64,000 nt of DNA from Allobosea lupini (GTDB taxonomy: Bacteria; Pseudomonadota; Alphaproteobacteria; Rhizobiales; Beijerinckiaceae): assembly GCF_900109525.1 (NCBI RefSeq), contig NZ_FOAN01000008.1:175633-239632 (forward strand), read 5' to 3'. Under the pieces are notes generated by a model. That model had not been told where the DNA came from, ran no database searches, and saw only the letters and a list, made by a program, of their open reading frames with translations. The translations under genes and the position numbers were made by a program. Numbering within the stretch: the first letter of the stretch is position 1; every line of letters begins with the position of its first letter. This document shows, piece by piece, positions 8,056 to 16,433 of the stretch.

Positions 8056-8479
8056 TGACGGAAGGCACGCTGATGGCGTCTGCGGCGTTCACGGTGCGCT
8101 CGATGGCTCCGGGTATGGTGCCCCAGAGGCCGACGACAGCGTATCGGGAGGAGACGAAGGCGTAGCGTCGCGCCCCACGACCAAGTGAGCGATAGCTCAA
8201 TCCGGTTATTTCAGCGACGGAGCCGACGCGTTCCCCGCCGCCAAGGTCGGTCGCTGGATGGACATCTCCTCTGCTGCAACTGCTCAACGGTTCATTGCTG
8301 GCGGCAGCCGCCTTACCGGAAATGGTGTCGGCAGCTGCTGGTGGCAGGCTGAGGATTTGTTTGGCGCGGACGGGAGGCCAGTGAAGAATCCGACTGCTAC
8401 GCACTGGCGAAGGCGCTTGAGCTGACGTCCACCAGTCATGGCACTTCGAGGCCGATGACGCTCGATTGGACCTTGCCGC
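8056..8479 (+). other. Region without a confident gene
   Basis: A plus-strand frame without a start reads GRWMDISSAATAQRFIAGGSRLTGNGVGSC and could be a remnant of a lost gene. The minus-strand open frame across 7988-8404 is Arg/Ser-rich and looks like an antisense artefact. No ribosome site, repeat or RNA feature stands out. Confidence 0.4.
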
Positions 8480-9205
8480 TCAGGTGACGCCTGCAGTGGC
8501 GTCGAACCGACGAACGATCCGGACGGCCATTTCGTCTATGCCGAGTTGGATATCCGCACGCCCGAACAGCGATGGAGGCGCGAAATCGCTATCCACGACG
8601 AAGAGCTTGCTGCGATTCATCGCCGCGAAGAGAGCAAGTTTATTGCAAATATTTGCTTCAGCGACGTCAATAAGCCCTCGAAAAATTTCTTCCTGGATAG
8701 ATTCGTCGAACGAAAATGGAAGATCTAGAGCGTCGTATAGGTCAAGGAATGCGCCATATTCTCCGCCCCAGCTAATCGCGCGATCGAGCGCCTCGCGGCC
8801 ACCCGCCGACAGCCGCGCAAGCGACGTGGCGGTTGTTCCCAGGTTGGATGAGTGGGCCACTATCGTGGTGAGCCCCGGAAGGGCCAAAAAAGCCAGGTCC
8901 CAACGTGTCAGGGGAGCGCCGCTCGGATGGTTGTGATGAACGGTCAGTTGCGAAGTAGAATCTAGCAGCGCTCTGTGAAGCTTCTGGCTTAGGCCAGTAT
9001 TGGAGCGAGAGCCTTTGGTGCTCTCGATCAGATTGCCATCGCGATTGATCGCAACGAGAAACTCGACACCAAATTCTCGCCCGCTGGCCACGACAGAATC
9101 GCGTATTGCATCGAAGGTCAGCCGATGCGGTGGCGGCCACGGTTGAACGCTTGCGCAAAAGGGGGCTGGTGGACGTGCTTTTGAAGTTGCTCGTACGTTC
9201 GCCAT
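8480..9205 (-). CDS. JAB/RadC-like (MPN-fold) protein (241 aa)
   Basis: The centre of the protein carries VHHNHPSGAPLTRWDLAFL, a good match to the JAMM/MPN zinc signature (HxHPSG...[ST]xxD) known from RadC and JAB peptidases. The upstream stretch EFGVEFLVAINRDGNLIESTKG is consistent with the first beta strands of that fold. Residues 140-241 are helical and unfamiliar (GREALDRAISWGGEYGAFL, IQEEIFRGLIDVAE). The start has a perfect AGGAGG five bases upstream. It is transcribed divergently from the 93-aa gene. Related domains act as isopeptidases or are found in plasmid RadC proteins of unknown role; which applies here is open. Confidence 0.65.
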   Translation of the reverse strand: MANVRATSKARPPAPFCASVQPWPPPHRLTFDAIRDSVVASGREFGVEFLVAINRDGNLIESTKGSRSNTGLSQKLHRALLDSTSQLTVHHNHPSGAPLTRWDLAFLALPGLTTIVAHSSNLGTTATSLARLSAGGREALDRAISWGGEYGAFLDLYDALDLPFSFDESIQEEIFRGLIDVAEANICNKLALFAAMNRSKLFVVDSDFAPPSLFGRADIQLGIDEMAVRIVRRFDATAGVT

Positions 9206-9336
9206 GCAGCCCTCCTGGCGGCAAATTGGCGGCGGTTAGACGTGGCCGAAGCATCAAACTGCTGATTGCATTTATTATTATGGAATTCCCTATAGTTGTA
9301 TATTCATAATCGTGCCGGAGAGCGTTTGGAGGGGGT

Positions 9337-9618
9337 ATGGAGGCCAAATCGTTCAAGGAGTTTGCCTGGGAGTGCAAGGCCGCTCAGCGAGCCGTAATCC
9401 GCAAAGAGCGCGAGAGGATGGAGAAGGTCGCCGCTCTCTGGGCCGAGTATGTGCGAGCGCTGTCAGAGCTTGGTTTGCATCCGATGACCCACGACGGCAT
9501 CCTGAAGCGGCAGGGCGAGCTCGACCGCATGACGGCTGAAATTGACGATCAGTTCGGAGACAACGAGACCATGCGAGCCTCCTACGAGGTGTATTTAAAG
9601 TCCTTCACGCATTCGTGA
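9337..9618 (+). CDS. Hypothetical helical protein (93 aa)
   Basis: The sequence is charged and predicted to be almost all helical (KEFAWECKAAQRAVIRKERERMEKVAALWAEYVRALSEL...DGILKRQGELDRMTAEIDDQFG). It has no signal peptide and no recognised motif. The start follows GGAGGGGGT. The gap to the divergent JAB-like gene is AT-rich (around 9262-9310) and should hold both promoters. Function unknown. Confidence 0.6.
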   Translation: MEAKSFKEFAWECKAAQRAVIRKERERMEKVAALWAEYVRALSELGLHPMTHDGILKRQGELDRMTAEIDDQFGDNETMRASYEVYLKSFTHS

Positions 9619-9637
9619 TTCTCATACTGAATGCGCG

Positions 9638-9699
9638 TTGCAACTTACGAAAATTGTTATTGCAACTTATAGGCGATAAAGCGAACTTACTCAAGTTGC
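9638..9699. repeat. Repeated TTGCAACTTA motif upstream of the 118-aa gene
   Basis: TTGCAACTTA occurs at 9638-9647 and again at 9660-9669, a 22-bp period (about two helix turns), and AAGTTGC at 9693-9699 is the same core inverted. The region is AT-rich against its surroundings and lies 60-120 bases before the ATG at 9760. It looks like a cluster of protein-binding sites, but the protein is unknown. Confidence 0.45.
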
Positions 9700-9759
9700 G
9701 TCACCCTGATGATTCGCATTCTCCTAAGCAACAGCTAAGCTCTCTGTGGGGGAAGCACC

Positions 9760-10116
9760 ATGAACAAGGCTAATCATCGGGCATTTGCCCGATCAATGTC
9801 ACTTGTGCCTGAGGATCCTGCAGTTGTAGCTGCAGTAAAATATCAAAAGATATATAAATCATACCTCGCAATAATGAAAGAAGATAAGGATATCATTGAT
9901 AGCCCGAGGGTCGATCGAATGTTTAAGCGATGGTTGGCGGCTCTGGAGAGAGCAGTCAATACCGTTCCGACGACCTGGGCGGGTGTCGTTGCTCTGCTTG
10001 ATATCTGCACTGACGACGGATCGATCGGCGAGAGCATTGAAGACCTCCAGGACGGCGTTAACTCAATCTCTGCCGGTGTTCGGCGCCTCTTGGCTACGGA
10101 GTTCAAGGCGGTCTGA
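9760..10116 (+). CDS. Hypothetical protein (118 aa)
   Basis: It opens MNKANHRAFARSMSLVPEDP, followed by a Lys/Tyr-rich helical section (YQKIYKSYLAIMKEDKDII) and a C-terminal helix (IGESIEDLQDGVNSISAGVRRLL). A GGGGGAAGC site precedes the ATG. The AT-rich codons of residues 25-45 differ from the GC-rich neighbours, which may indicate recent acquisition. No known family. Repeated TTGCAACTTA motifs upstream suggest it is regulated. Confidence 0.6.
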   Translation: MNKANHRAFARSMSLVPEDPAVVAAVKYQKIYKSYLAIMKEDKDIIDSPRVDRMFKRWLAALERAVNTVPTTWAGVVALLDICTDDGSIGESIEDLQDGVNSISAGVRRLLATEFKAV

Positions 10117-10165
10117 TCTGCACCACAGGCCAGCCTGAACCGAGGGGCGACGGTTATCGCCTCAA

Positions 10166-10207
10166 GCCCCGCTGGTGCCGCCTCTTCCAGTTGCGCATCA
10201 GCGGGGC
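10166..10207. other. Stable hairpin between the 118-aa and 98-aa genes
   Basis: GCCCCGCTG (10166-10174) pairs perfectly with CAGCGGGGC (10199-10207), and TGC/GCA just inside extends the stem after one mismatch. No run of T follows, so an intrinsic terminator is unlikely. It could be an attenuator, an RNA-stability hairpin or a binding site. Confidence 0.4.
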
Positions 10208-10240
10208 AATTATGTGCCATAAACTCTTCAAGAACGACCC

Positions 10241-10537
10241 ATGACCGAAGCTCGCCCCTTCCACGTGCTTGTCGAAGTCGACCGGGCCAGATTTCAGGCT
10301 CGCTTATCTGACGTCGAGGCTTGGCTCTCGGATTGGCAGATCGACGCGGAGATTGGCTCAGTGCTCGGCGACATCGGTCAGCTCAGGGTGAGGTTCGCTG
10401 ACGAGCGCGCTGCTCATGCCTTCCAGCGGTGTCACGGCGGCCGAGCTATTCCAGCAGAGGAGATCGAGACCGCGAAGTTCGCCGATGCTATCGACGAGGA
10501 CTTGTACGAGCGCCTTGCGCGCGAATACCCTGACTAG
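10241..10537 (+). CDS. Hypothetical protein (98 aa)
   Basis: A compact alpha/beta pattern is visible: FHVLVEVDRARFQARLSDVEAWL, GQLRVRFADERAAHAF and a helical acidic end (DAIDEDLYERLAREYPD). No signal or membrane segment. The 14-base gap to the next gene contains AGGAGG, so the two form an operon. I do not recognise the family. Confidence 0.6.
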   Translation: MTEARPFHVLVEVDRARFQARLSDVEAWLSDWQIDAEIGSVLGDIGQLRVRFADERAAHAFQRCHGGRAIPAEEIETAKFADAIDEDLYERLAREYPD

Positions 10538-10551
10538 AGGAGGCTCTTGTC

Positions 10552-10788
10552 ATGGCAGACGCCGTCAAGCCGGGATCGGGCGTGCCACGCGTGCAGCTTC
10601 GGCGCGTCGATGACCTTGTCGGTCGGATCGAGGCTCTCGTCTCCGATGCTCAAGCGCAGGGTTATGGAACTCTCGCGTATTTTCTCGAAACTGCGTTGAT
10701 CGAAGCGCGCATTCAACTTGACCGCGAGGCGGACGAGTGCCGGAGTCGCGAAGCCGATCGCAAAGAGCTGTGGTTACCGGAGCGGTGA
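10552..10788 (+). CDS. Hypothetical helical protein (78 aa)
   Basis: Starts MADAVKPGSG 8 bases after an AGAGGAGG-type site and continues with two helices (VDDLVGRIEALVSDAQAQGYGTLAYFLETALIEARIQLDREADECR). It overlaps the 3' end of the convergent exported-protein gene by 15 bases. Similar short proteins are common in Rhizobiales without a known function. Likely co-transcribed with the 98-aa gene. Confidence 0.6.
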   Translation: MADAVKPGSGVPRVQLRRVDDLVGRIEALVSDAQAQGYGTLAYFLETALIEARIQLDREADECRSREADRKELWLPER

Positions 10789-11082
10789 GCGCTCAGGCAT
10801 CCTTGATGAACCGCTTGCCTGCGGTTGCTTCCGCTGGTTCCGTTCGTCGATGAGCCTTTGCTGCTGCATAGAATGCCCGTCTGCGAGGCTATCGACGCCC
10901 TCCGGGGTACAACGCTCGCTGGGAGGCGAGCCGCACACCCGCGCTAATTGATCCCAGCTTACGCATTTTCCAGTCGGCCCACGGTAGCCCGGGCCACCGC
11001 GACTGCCACACCCAGAAGCTGCACCGGCAGACGTTGCTGCCAGCAGTATCGCCAAGCTCGCCAGCAAGTGCGCTTTCCACAC
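10774..11082 (-). CDS. Exported small protein with CGSRGGPGYR signature (102 aa)
   Basis: The GTG at 11082 with GGAGG six bases upstream is a better start than 11109. It gives a clean signal peptide (WKAHLLASLAILLAATSAGA, cut before ASGCG). The mature part begins GCGSRGGPGYRGPTGKCVSW, then LARVCGSPPSERCTPEG, so four cysteines could form two disulfides. The first motif is shared with the 71-aa protein at 11884. The C-terminal 35 residues are polar and probably disordered. Predicted periplasmic or secreted; function unknown. Confidence 0.65.
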   Translation of the reverse strand: MWKAHLLASLAILLAATSAGAASGCGSRGGPGYRGPTGKCVSWDQLARVCGSPPSERCTPEGVDSLADGHSMQQQRLIDERNQRKQPQASGSSRMPERSPLR

Positions 11083-11109
11083 GCTCGCCTCCGAGGTTTG
11101 AGGAGCCAA

Positions 11110-11868
11110 TTAGCCGCTCGCTGGCTCCTGAACTGCGTCAAACACATGAACGTCTGCGCCGACGCGAACACGGATCTGATAGGTCTTCTGTTTGGCGTCT
11201 CCAGCAGGAGGAGCAATGCCCACAGTGCCGCCATACCATTCGCCCGGTAGCAAGGTGTGGTCCTTGATGTACTCGTTCTCAAGGCGGGCCAGGTTCTCCT
11301 GCCCCTGAGCGATCGAGGATTCGATCATTGCTGCATTTTGCGCTGAGGCATTAGCTGAAGCGATGGCAGCCGCGGCAGGGCTGTAGCCAGTCGTCGTAGC
11401 GATGTAGGTTCCACGGGGGGTATAGATCGTGCTGTTCGATCGATAATAGCCGGCTTGCGACGCGGCGGCGGCGTTGGCCCCGGCAGCGACGCCGACCAGG
11501 ATGGCAGAGACAACCTGACGGGTTTTCTCTTCCTGCTGCAGTTTTTCGAAGGTCAGTACCTCAAGCGGCTGCCCTGTCGAGCCAGCGCCGAACGATTGCT
11601 CTACTTGGATCTCGGAAACGGTGAAGTTCTGCGGCGCCTTCCCGCGGTTCTGCATTGCGACGACGAAGCCGACACGCTGGCCAGCCGGAATATCGCGACC
11701 TGTGCGGCTTAGCAGGACGACGGATTCCTTGCCGACCGAGGAGACCGCAGGCTTACCGTCTCGCACCAACGCGGTCTGCCCCGGACCAGCGCTAAATCGC
11801 ACGCGATCGGATACACAGCCTGCAGCTGTCATGGCCACAAGGACCGCGTGCATAATCTTGCTGTTCAT
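11110..11868 (-). CDS. Predicted lipoprotein (252 aa)
   Basis: A short signal peptide with lipobox (MNSKIMHAVLVAMTAAGC, Cys18) predicts a lipid-anchored envelope protein. Residues 30-95 are beta-rich (SAGPGQTALVRDGKPAV, VVLLSRTGRDIPAGQRVGFVVAMQNRG, PQNFTVSEIQVE). An Ala-rich part with small glycine-type repeats (VSAILVGVAAGANAAAASQAG) follows, then a helical segment and a beta-rich end (KTYQIRVRVGADVHVFD). It lies between the two genes for CGS[RK]GGPGYR proteins on the same strand with short gaps, which suggests an envelope operon. Family not recognised. Confidence 0.65.
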   Translation of the reverse strand: MNSKIMHAVLVAMTAAGCVSDRVRFSAGPGQTALVRDGKPAVSSVGKESVVLLSRTGRDIPAGQRVGFVVAMQNRGKAPQNFTVSEIQVEQSFGAGSTGQPLEVLTFEKLQQEEKTRQVVSAILVGVAAGANAAAASQAGYYRSNSTIYTPRGTYIATTTGYSPAAAAIASANASAQNAAMIESSIAQGQENLARLENEYIKDHTLLPGEWYGGTVGIAPPAGDAKQKTYQIRVRVGADVHVFDAVQEPASG

Positions 11869-11883
11869 CGATTTGTGCCCCGG

Positions 11884-12099
11884 TCAGCCGCGCCAGCTCG
11901 CGCACTTGCCATTAGCTTTGCGATAGCCGGGGCCACCCTTTGACCCGCAGCCGCGGCGAGCGAATTCGTACGTCGCACCGCTTCGAGCTGCTACCTTCGA
12001 CGTTCCGTCGTATGATGCTGGAGCAACCGCTGATGCGATGGTCGCGGTCAAAAATGCCGCAGCAAGTACTGCACCGGTGGCGATTCCCAAATTACGCAT
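11884..12099 (-). CDS. Exported small protein with CGSKGGPGYR signature (71 aa)
   Basis: The signal peptide (MRNLGIATGAVLAAAFLTATIASA) is followed by about 25 linker residues and the terminal motif RGCGSKGGPGYRKANGKCASW. This repeats the motif of the 102-aa protein 0.8 kb downstream. GGGGAGGGG lies 3 bases before the ATG. The two cysteines could bridge. Probably periplasmic or secreted. Function unknown. Confidence 0.65.
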   Translation of the reverse strand: MRNLGIATGAVLAAAFLTATIASAVAPASYDGTSKVAARSGATYEFARRGCGSKGGPGYRKANGKCASWRG

Positions 12100-12134
12100 T
12101 GTCCCCTCCCCAAAAAATTCGGCCCTTGTGGGCT

Positions 12135-13190
12135 CTAGTTAACCATCCCGATCATCGCCTTGGCGGTGATACTTGCCGCGGTGAGCGCCTTCTCGCGCTC
12201 GGTCGGCAGGTCGCCATCTTTGTTGGCCAGGAACGCTGAGCGGGCGGCCGCTTCAATTTCCGGCCGACAAAGCTCCAGCATTCCTTCGTAGAGTTTGCGC
12301 TGATCGACGAACTTCTCATTTCGGGCGGTCGCTATCGTCGATAGGCAGTCGCGAACGGCCTTGGGCAAATCAGAGCCAGCCGTTGGTGAAAGGGCGGCGG
12401 GCGATTGCGGTGGCACCGAGGCGGGTGTGGTCGACGGCGCTGGCGCCACCGTTCGCGGTCCGCTGCCGGCCTTCATCTGCACGGCGTGCGTGATGACGTT
12501 GTTGCGAACCACCTTCCGCATCTCATCGCGGAACGCTGGTTCGCCGGCCGTTGAATAACCGCTGCCATTCTTGAAACGAACGATATCGACTCTAGCTTGC
12601 AGCGCGTCGTCGATCTCCGTCCTGCAGATGGTCATCGCCGCTGTCGAGAGAACCTCCGCAGTTTCGGATGAGGAGATGAGTTTCGCGAGCTGTTCGGTTG
12701 TGCAGTCGTAGGCCCGTTCGCGCAGCGCATCTGCGGCGCGCTCTAGTCGATCGATGTTCTGTTGGCGTTCGACTTCAAGGCGCGCTTGCTCTGCACGGGC
12801 TTCCGCCTCTGCCCGCTCAACGGCAGCAATCCTGCGGTCCATTTCTCCCTGCAAACGAGACCGGACGGCTCTTGGCAGGTCATCCGCATAGGCGCCTTTG
12901 ACAAACACGACGCCGGTGCCCTGACCGTGCAGGCTGTCGTGCATGATTGCGATTTCTGCGAGCGAGTTAGCGCAGGCGCGCCAACCTTCGGCAATCATGG
13001 GGCCCAGATTATTGTACCGGTAGCCTGCCACAATGTCCGGGTGCCGGCTGGCTTCCCGTGCGACGCAGTCTGTCGCAGTGCGAATTGTCGGGAGCAAGAG
13101 CTTGCGCTTCTGCTGCTCAGTTGACTGCGCTGATGCACCAGTTGCGAAGCTGGCGAGTATCAGAGCGATTGCGGTACGCTGGGACCACAT
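12135..13190 (-). CDS. Exported hypothetical protein (351 aa)
   Basis: Starting at MWSQRTAIALILASFATGASAQ (13190) it has a standard signal peptide. The mature chain is helical, with a long charged coiled-coil (about 120-165, QGEMDRRIAAVERAEAEARAEQARLEVERQQ...), a Pro/Thr-rich linker (APAPSTTPASVPPQSPAALSPT) and a C-terminal helical part. Six or so cysteines are spread in pairs (DCVAREA, ACANSL, DCTTEQL, ICRTEI, DCLSTI, LCRPEI), which suits an oxidising periplasm. No enzymatic motif. It is first in line with the lipoprotein and the two small exported proteins. Confidence 0.65.
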   Translation of the reverse strand: MWSQRTAIALILASFATGASAQSTEQQKRKLLLPTIRTATDCVAREASRHPDIVAGYRYNNLGPMIAEGWRACANSLAEIAIMHDSLHGQGTGVVFVKGAYADDLPRAVRSRLQGEMDRRIAAVERAEAEARAEQARLEVERQQNIDRLERAADALRERAYDCTTEQLAKLISSSETAEVLSTAAMTICRTEIDDALQARVDIVRFKNGSGYSTAGEPAFRDEMRKVVRNNVITHAVQMKAGSGPRTVAPAPSTTPASVPPQSPAALSPTAGSDLPKAVRDCLSTIATARNEKFVDQRKLYEGMLELCRPEIEAAARSAFLANKDGDLPTEREKALTAASITAKAMIGMVN

Positions 13191-13355
13191 TGCCACGACC
13201 TTGACACAATGCCACAACTAAAGCGGGAAGCGGTCGCTTGTTCAAGTGGTTGCGTACTGCGCCTTTGGACTGATGGCGACAGCCCTAGCTGCCGAGGCCG
13301 ATCGCGCCATACAGAGCGTCTAAAACGGCCTCTCCCAGTTTTCTCTTGCCAGAAA

Positions 13356-14273
13356 TCAGTGCTTTGTCGTGGGGGGTTCAGCGCGCGACAAGTACGTCGT
13401 CAGGCCGCTGGCCAGCGCATCGAAAGTGATGCGGACCCGGTTGGCGTGTCTCATTCCGGCGTGCGTCACCAGCCAGATCTCAAGGTCATGGCTGAAGTCC
13501 GGCAAGATGCGTTGCAAATCCGCCGTGCGCGCCGCGATCGGAATTTGACAGACCCCGACACCGACACCCGACCGAATGGCGGAGAGCTGCGCCAGATCGC
13601 TATCCGTCCGAAACCCAAAATCACCTTGCGAAACGGAAATCCCTCGGGCCGCGAGCGCCCTGACCATGCCCGGATCGCGGTCGTATCCAATGAATGCTCC
13701 GGTGCCAATCAAGGCTTCGATCGACGCAAACACGCCATTGGCCCTCACCCAGCTGTCGTGGGCATACAGGCCTAGAGGAACCGCGCCGATCCTGCGGGCA
13801 ACCAGGTCGTCCTGTGTCGGACGGGTCATGCGAACGGCAATGTCGGCATCACGCCGTAGGACGTTCTCGATTTTATTCGTGAGGGTGAGCTCGAACGACA
13901 GACGGGGGTGCCCCCGCTTCAAACCAGCCAGAATCGGGGGGATTACCTCTGCGCCAATGACCTCGCTGCAGGTTATCCGGACCGTGCCTGCAATCATCCC
14001 TGGCTCAACCGAGGCGGTCCGGACAAGATGGGCTGCAGCGGCTTCCATGGCTTCGGCCGGCTCCCGTAGCTCCAGAGCCAGTTCGGTCGGCACAAGGCCG
14101 GTAGATGACCGCACGAACAGCGCGGCGCCCAGCGCGGATTCCAATTCTTCGAGATGCCGACGGACTGTGGGGTGGGCAACGCCCATGTCGCGCGCGGCAG
14201 CGGCCAGGCTTCCGGCCCGAAGGAGTGCCAGAAAAGAGCGGCAATGCGCCCAATCGAAACGAGGCGAGCTCAT
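13356..14273 (-). CDS. LysR-type transcriptional regulator (305 aa)
   Basis: The N-terminus shows the winged helix-turn-helix (FDWAHCRSFLALLRAGSLAAAARDMGVAHPTVRRHLEELESALGAALFVRSSTGLVPTE), followed by the LysR substrate domain (GMIAGTVRITCSEVIGAEVIPPIL...RRDADIAVRMTRPTQDDLVARRIGAVPLGLYAHDSWV). Length is normal for the family. It is transcribed away from the DUF4260 gene at 14360, whose promoter region (AT-rich, 14276-14320) it probably shares and controls. Confidence 0.9.
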   Translation of the reverse strand: MSSPRFDWAHCRSFLALLRAGSLAAAARDMGVAHPTVRRHLEELESALGAALFVRSSTGLVPTELALELREPAEAMEAAAAHLVRTASVEPGMIAGTVRITCSEVIGAEVIPPILAGLKRGHPRLSFELTLTNKIENVLRRDADIAVRMTRPTQDDLVARRIGAVPLGLYAHDSWVRANGVFASIEALIGTGAFIGYDRDPGMVRALAARGISVSQGDFGFRTDSDLAQLSAIRSGVGVGVCQIPIAARTADLQRILPDFSHDLEIWLVTHAGMRHANRVRITFDALASGLTTYLSRAEPPTTKH

Positions 14274-14359
14274 ACATTATCGTACAGCGAGGAAACGAAA
14301 TTGACAATTTAGTTTATCAACGAACCGTCTGAAGGTCGAAGGCAGCAAGGAGCGCTGCC

Positions 14360-14785
14360 ATGAACCAGACCAGTTACAATTCGTCGATCGAGCCCGGAGG
14401 CGAGCATCCAGCCGTTACAGGCACGGTTGCACTGATCCTCAGGTCGGAGGGCGGCGTCGCCTTGATCTCGGCCGTGATCGCCTATCAGGCGATAGGCGGC
14501 AGTTGGACGCTGTTCGCCGTGCTGTTCTTCACGCCGGATGTCAGCATGCTCGGATATCTCGCCAACCGCAGGATTGGCGCTTGGGGCTACAACCTAGCAC
14601 ATAACTATGTTGCGCCTGCCGCTCTCGGGCTGCTCGGCTGGGCGATGGCGTTGCCGATGTTTTACGGTATGGCGCTGATCTGGGTCGGCCATATCGGATT
14701 TGACCGGCTCGTTGGATACGGCCTGAAATATCCAGCCGCGTTCGGCGCCACCCATCTGGGCTGGAAAGGGGGCCGCTACCGGTGA
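14360..14785 (+). CDS. DUF4260-type membrane protein (141 aa)
   Basis: Four hydrophobic segments (VALILRSEGGVALISAVIAYQAI, WTLFAVLFFTPDVSMLGYLA, PAALGLLGWAMALPMFYGMALIWVGHIGFDRLVGYGLKY) and the phrases FFTPDVSMLGY, YNLAHNY and GHIGFDRLVGYGLK are those of DUF4260, a family of small inner-membrane proteins of unknown function. AAGGAG lies 8 bases before the ATG. The divergent LysR gene is the likely regulator. Confidence 0.85.
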   Translation: MNQTSYNSSIEPGGEHPAVTGTVALILRSEGGVALISAVIAYQAIGGSWTLFAVLFFTPDVSMLGYLANRRIGAWGYNLAHNYVAPAALGLLGWAMALPMFYGMALIWVGHIGFDRLVGYGLKYPAAFGATHLGWKGGRYR

Positions 14786-14900
14786 CCATTGCTCCGCGGC
14801 ACCTTCAGCGTCGAGAGCCGTGGCCGCGCCAAGGCAGCGGTCCGGCACGCGAAACCTGCTGTCGGCGGACAGCCGGAGCAAGACCATCCGGCTTTACGTG

Positions 14901-15539
14901 CTAGGGCCGCGTTTCGCCCGGCGGCGCGCTCCAGGCCCTGGCGAAAGCGTCGCCATGGTCGCGCAGGAACGTCTCCATATCCATGGGCCGGCGCTCGGCC
15001 CCGCCCAGCTCTCCCTGATGCAGGAAGCCTAGCAGTACCGGGGCCACCAATGCGATCGCCGGTCCGCGCGGATCGACCGCGCGCATCTCGCCGGCAGCCA
15101 TGTGAGCGCCAAGACGCGCCTCCACCGCCACGATCGTCGGCTCCAGCGCGTAGTCGAGGAAGGCCGGACCGAGGCCGGGATGACGGAGCCCTTCGATCAG
15201 GCCGGTGGCGAACATCGCACCCAGCCCGCCATGACGAAAGCCGTCGGCCATATGTCGGAGCGCGTCAGCGATGGATTGCGCAAAAGGGCCGGTCGGCTGC
15301 GCCATTATCGCGAGCGGCTCCGCGCCGCGCCGGAAATCGTCCTCCATGACTGCCCGGACGACATCCTCGCGCCGGCCGAAGTAGTGGGTCAACGTCGACA
15401 GGCTAACTTCTGCGGCCGCCGCCAGTTCGCGCCATGACGCGAGCCCCACCTCGCGATTGCCGAGGCGCGCGCGCAGCCGCTCGATCAGCGCCGCGCGGCG
15501 CTCGTCATAGGCCAGGTTTCGGGTGCCCCGCTTTCTCAT
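14901..15539 (-). CDS. TetR/AcrR-family transcriptional regulator (212 aa)
   Basis: The helix-turn-helix is at residues 28-65 (VGLASWRELAAAAEVSLSTLTHYFGRREDVVRAVME); the C-terminal helical domain (GLIEGLRHPGLGPAFLDYALEPTIVAVEARLGAHMAAGEMRAVDPRGPAIALVAPVLLGFLHQGEL) is the ligand and dimer part. It is divergent from the TspO-like gene at 15607 with a 67-bp gap, so repression of that gene and itself is the likely role. Ligand unknown. Confidence 0.9.
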   Translation of the reverse strand: MRKRGTRNLAYDERRAALIERLRARLGNREVGLASWRELAAAAEVSLSTLTHYFGRREDVVRAVMEDDFRRGAEPLAIMAQPTGPFAQSIADALRHMADGFRHGGLGAMFATGLIEGLRHPGLGPAFLDYALEPTIVAVEARLGAHMAAGEMRAVDPRGPAIALVAPVLLGFLHQGELGGAERRPMDMETFLRDHGDAFARAWSAPPGETRP

Positions 15540-15606
15540 TTTGTATCAATTGAACCAATCTGAATGCAATGCATTGTCGTATATGATCCAGAATATTGGA
15601 GGCATC

Positions 15607-16347
15607 ATGTTCGACCCTTACCTCTCTCTCGACGGCGCCCGCTCCATCCTCGTCCTGCTGCTGGCGATCGCCCAGCCGATCATGGGCTACTGGCCGCAAT
15701 GGCGGCGATGGTCTCATACGACGCCCTCGCGATCTGCGCGCCTGCAAACCCCGGTAGTTCCAATCGAATGGGCCTTCGCCATCTGGGGCGTCATCTTCAC
15801 GGCTTGCCTCGCCTTTGCAATCTGGCAGGTCATGCCGGCCAGGCTGGTCGACCCGCTGCTGCGTCCGATCGGCTGGCTCGCGATCGCGGTGTTCTCGCTG
15901 ACGACAGCCTGGGAATACTACGTACCGAAATACGATCTGGGTTGGCCGAGCGTCGGCTTGATCGTCGCGACGCTGATCGGCCTTCTCCTGATCATGGCCC
16001 AACTCAAAGCTGCCGAGCCCCTTGATGTGCCGACATTCTGGCTCGTCGCGGCGCCGTTCCAGCTATTCGCTGGCTGGATTTCAGCTGCGGTCTTCGTCAA
16101 TGCATCGTCCACGCTTAGACTCGCGGGCGCCAAACAGGGGCGGCTCCAGAGCATCGCCTTGATCGCTGCAGCTACAGTGCTCGGCGGCGTCGTGACCTTC
16201 ATCAGCGGCGCGGCAATCTATGGCTTGGCGATCGCCTGGGCGTTGCTCGGCATCGTCGTGGCGAACATCGTCCGGCAGCCGGATCGCGCGGTCGCGATCT
16301 GCGCCGGCACGGCGATCCCTGTCGTGATCGCAGCCGCGCTCGTTTGA
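15607..16347 (+). CDS. TspO/tryptophan-rich-sensory-like membrane protein (246 aa)
   Basis: The ATG at 15607 has GGAGG six bases upstream and is preferred to starts 28 codons earlier. Seven hydrophobic stretches are visible, with PIEWAFAIWGVIFTACLAFAIWQVMP, WEYYVPKYDLGWPSVGLI and FWLVAAPFQLFAGWISAAVFVNASSTL. The tryptophan/proline pattern (EWAFAIWGVIF, WxxY) recalls long TspO/MBR relatives. Likely an inner-membrane protein that binds a small hydrophobic ligand. Controlled by the divergent TetR gene. Confidence 0.65.
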   Translation: MFDPYLSLDGARSILVLLLAIAQPIMGYWPQWRRWSHTTPSRSARLQTPVVPIEWAFAIWGVIFTACLAFAIWQVMPARLVDPLLRPIGWLAIAVFSLTTAWEYYVPKYDLGWPSVGLIVATLIGLLLIMAQLKAAEPLDVPTFWLVAAPFQLFAGWISAAVFVNASSTLRLAGAKQGRLQSIALIAAATVLGGVVTFISGAAIYGLAIAWALLGIVVANIVRQPDRAVAICAGTAIPVVIAAALV

Positions 16348-16433
16348 AAGCGGCTGCGATAGACAGCGCACGCAAGTCTATCTCGACCCGTCCTTCGCTG
16401 CGATGGTCGCGATGGCAGCGTCACCCTGCCTGC

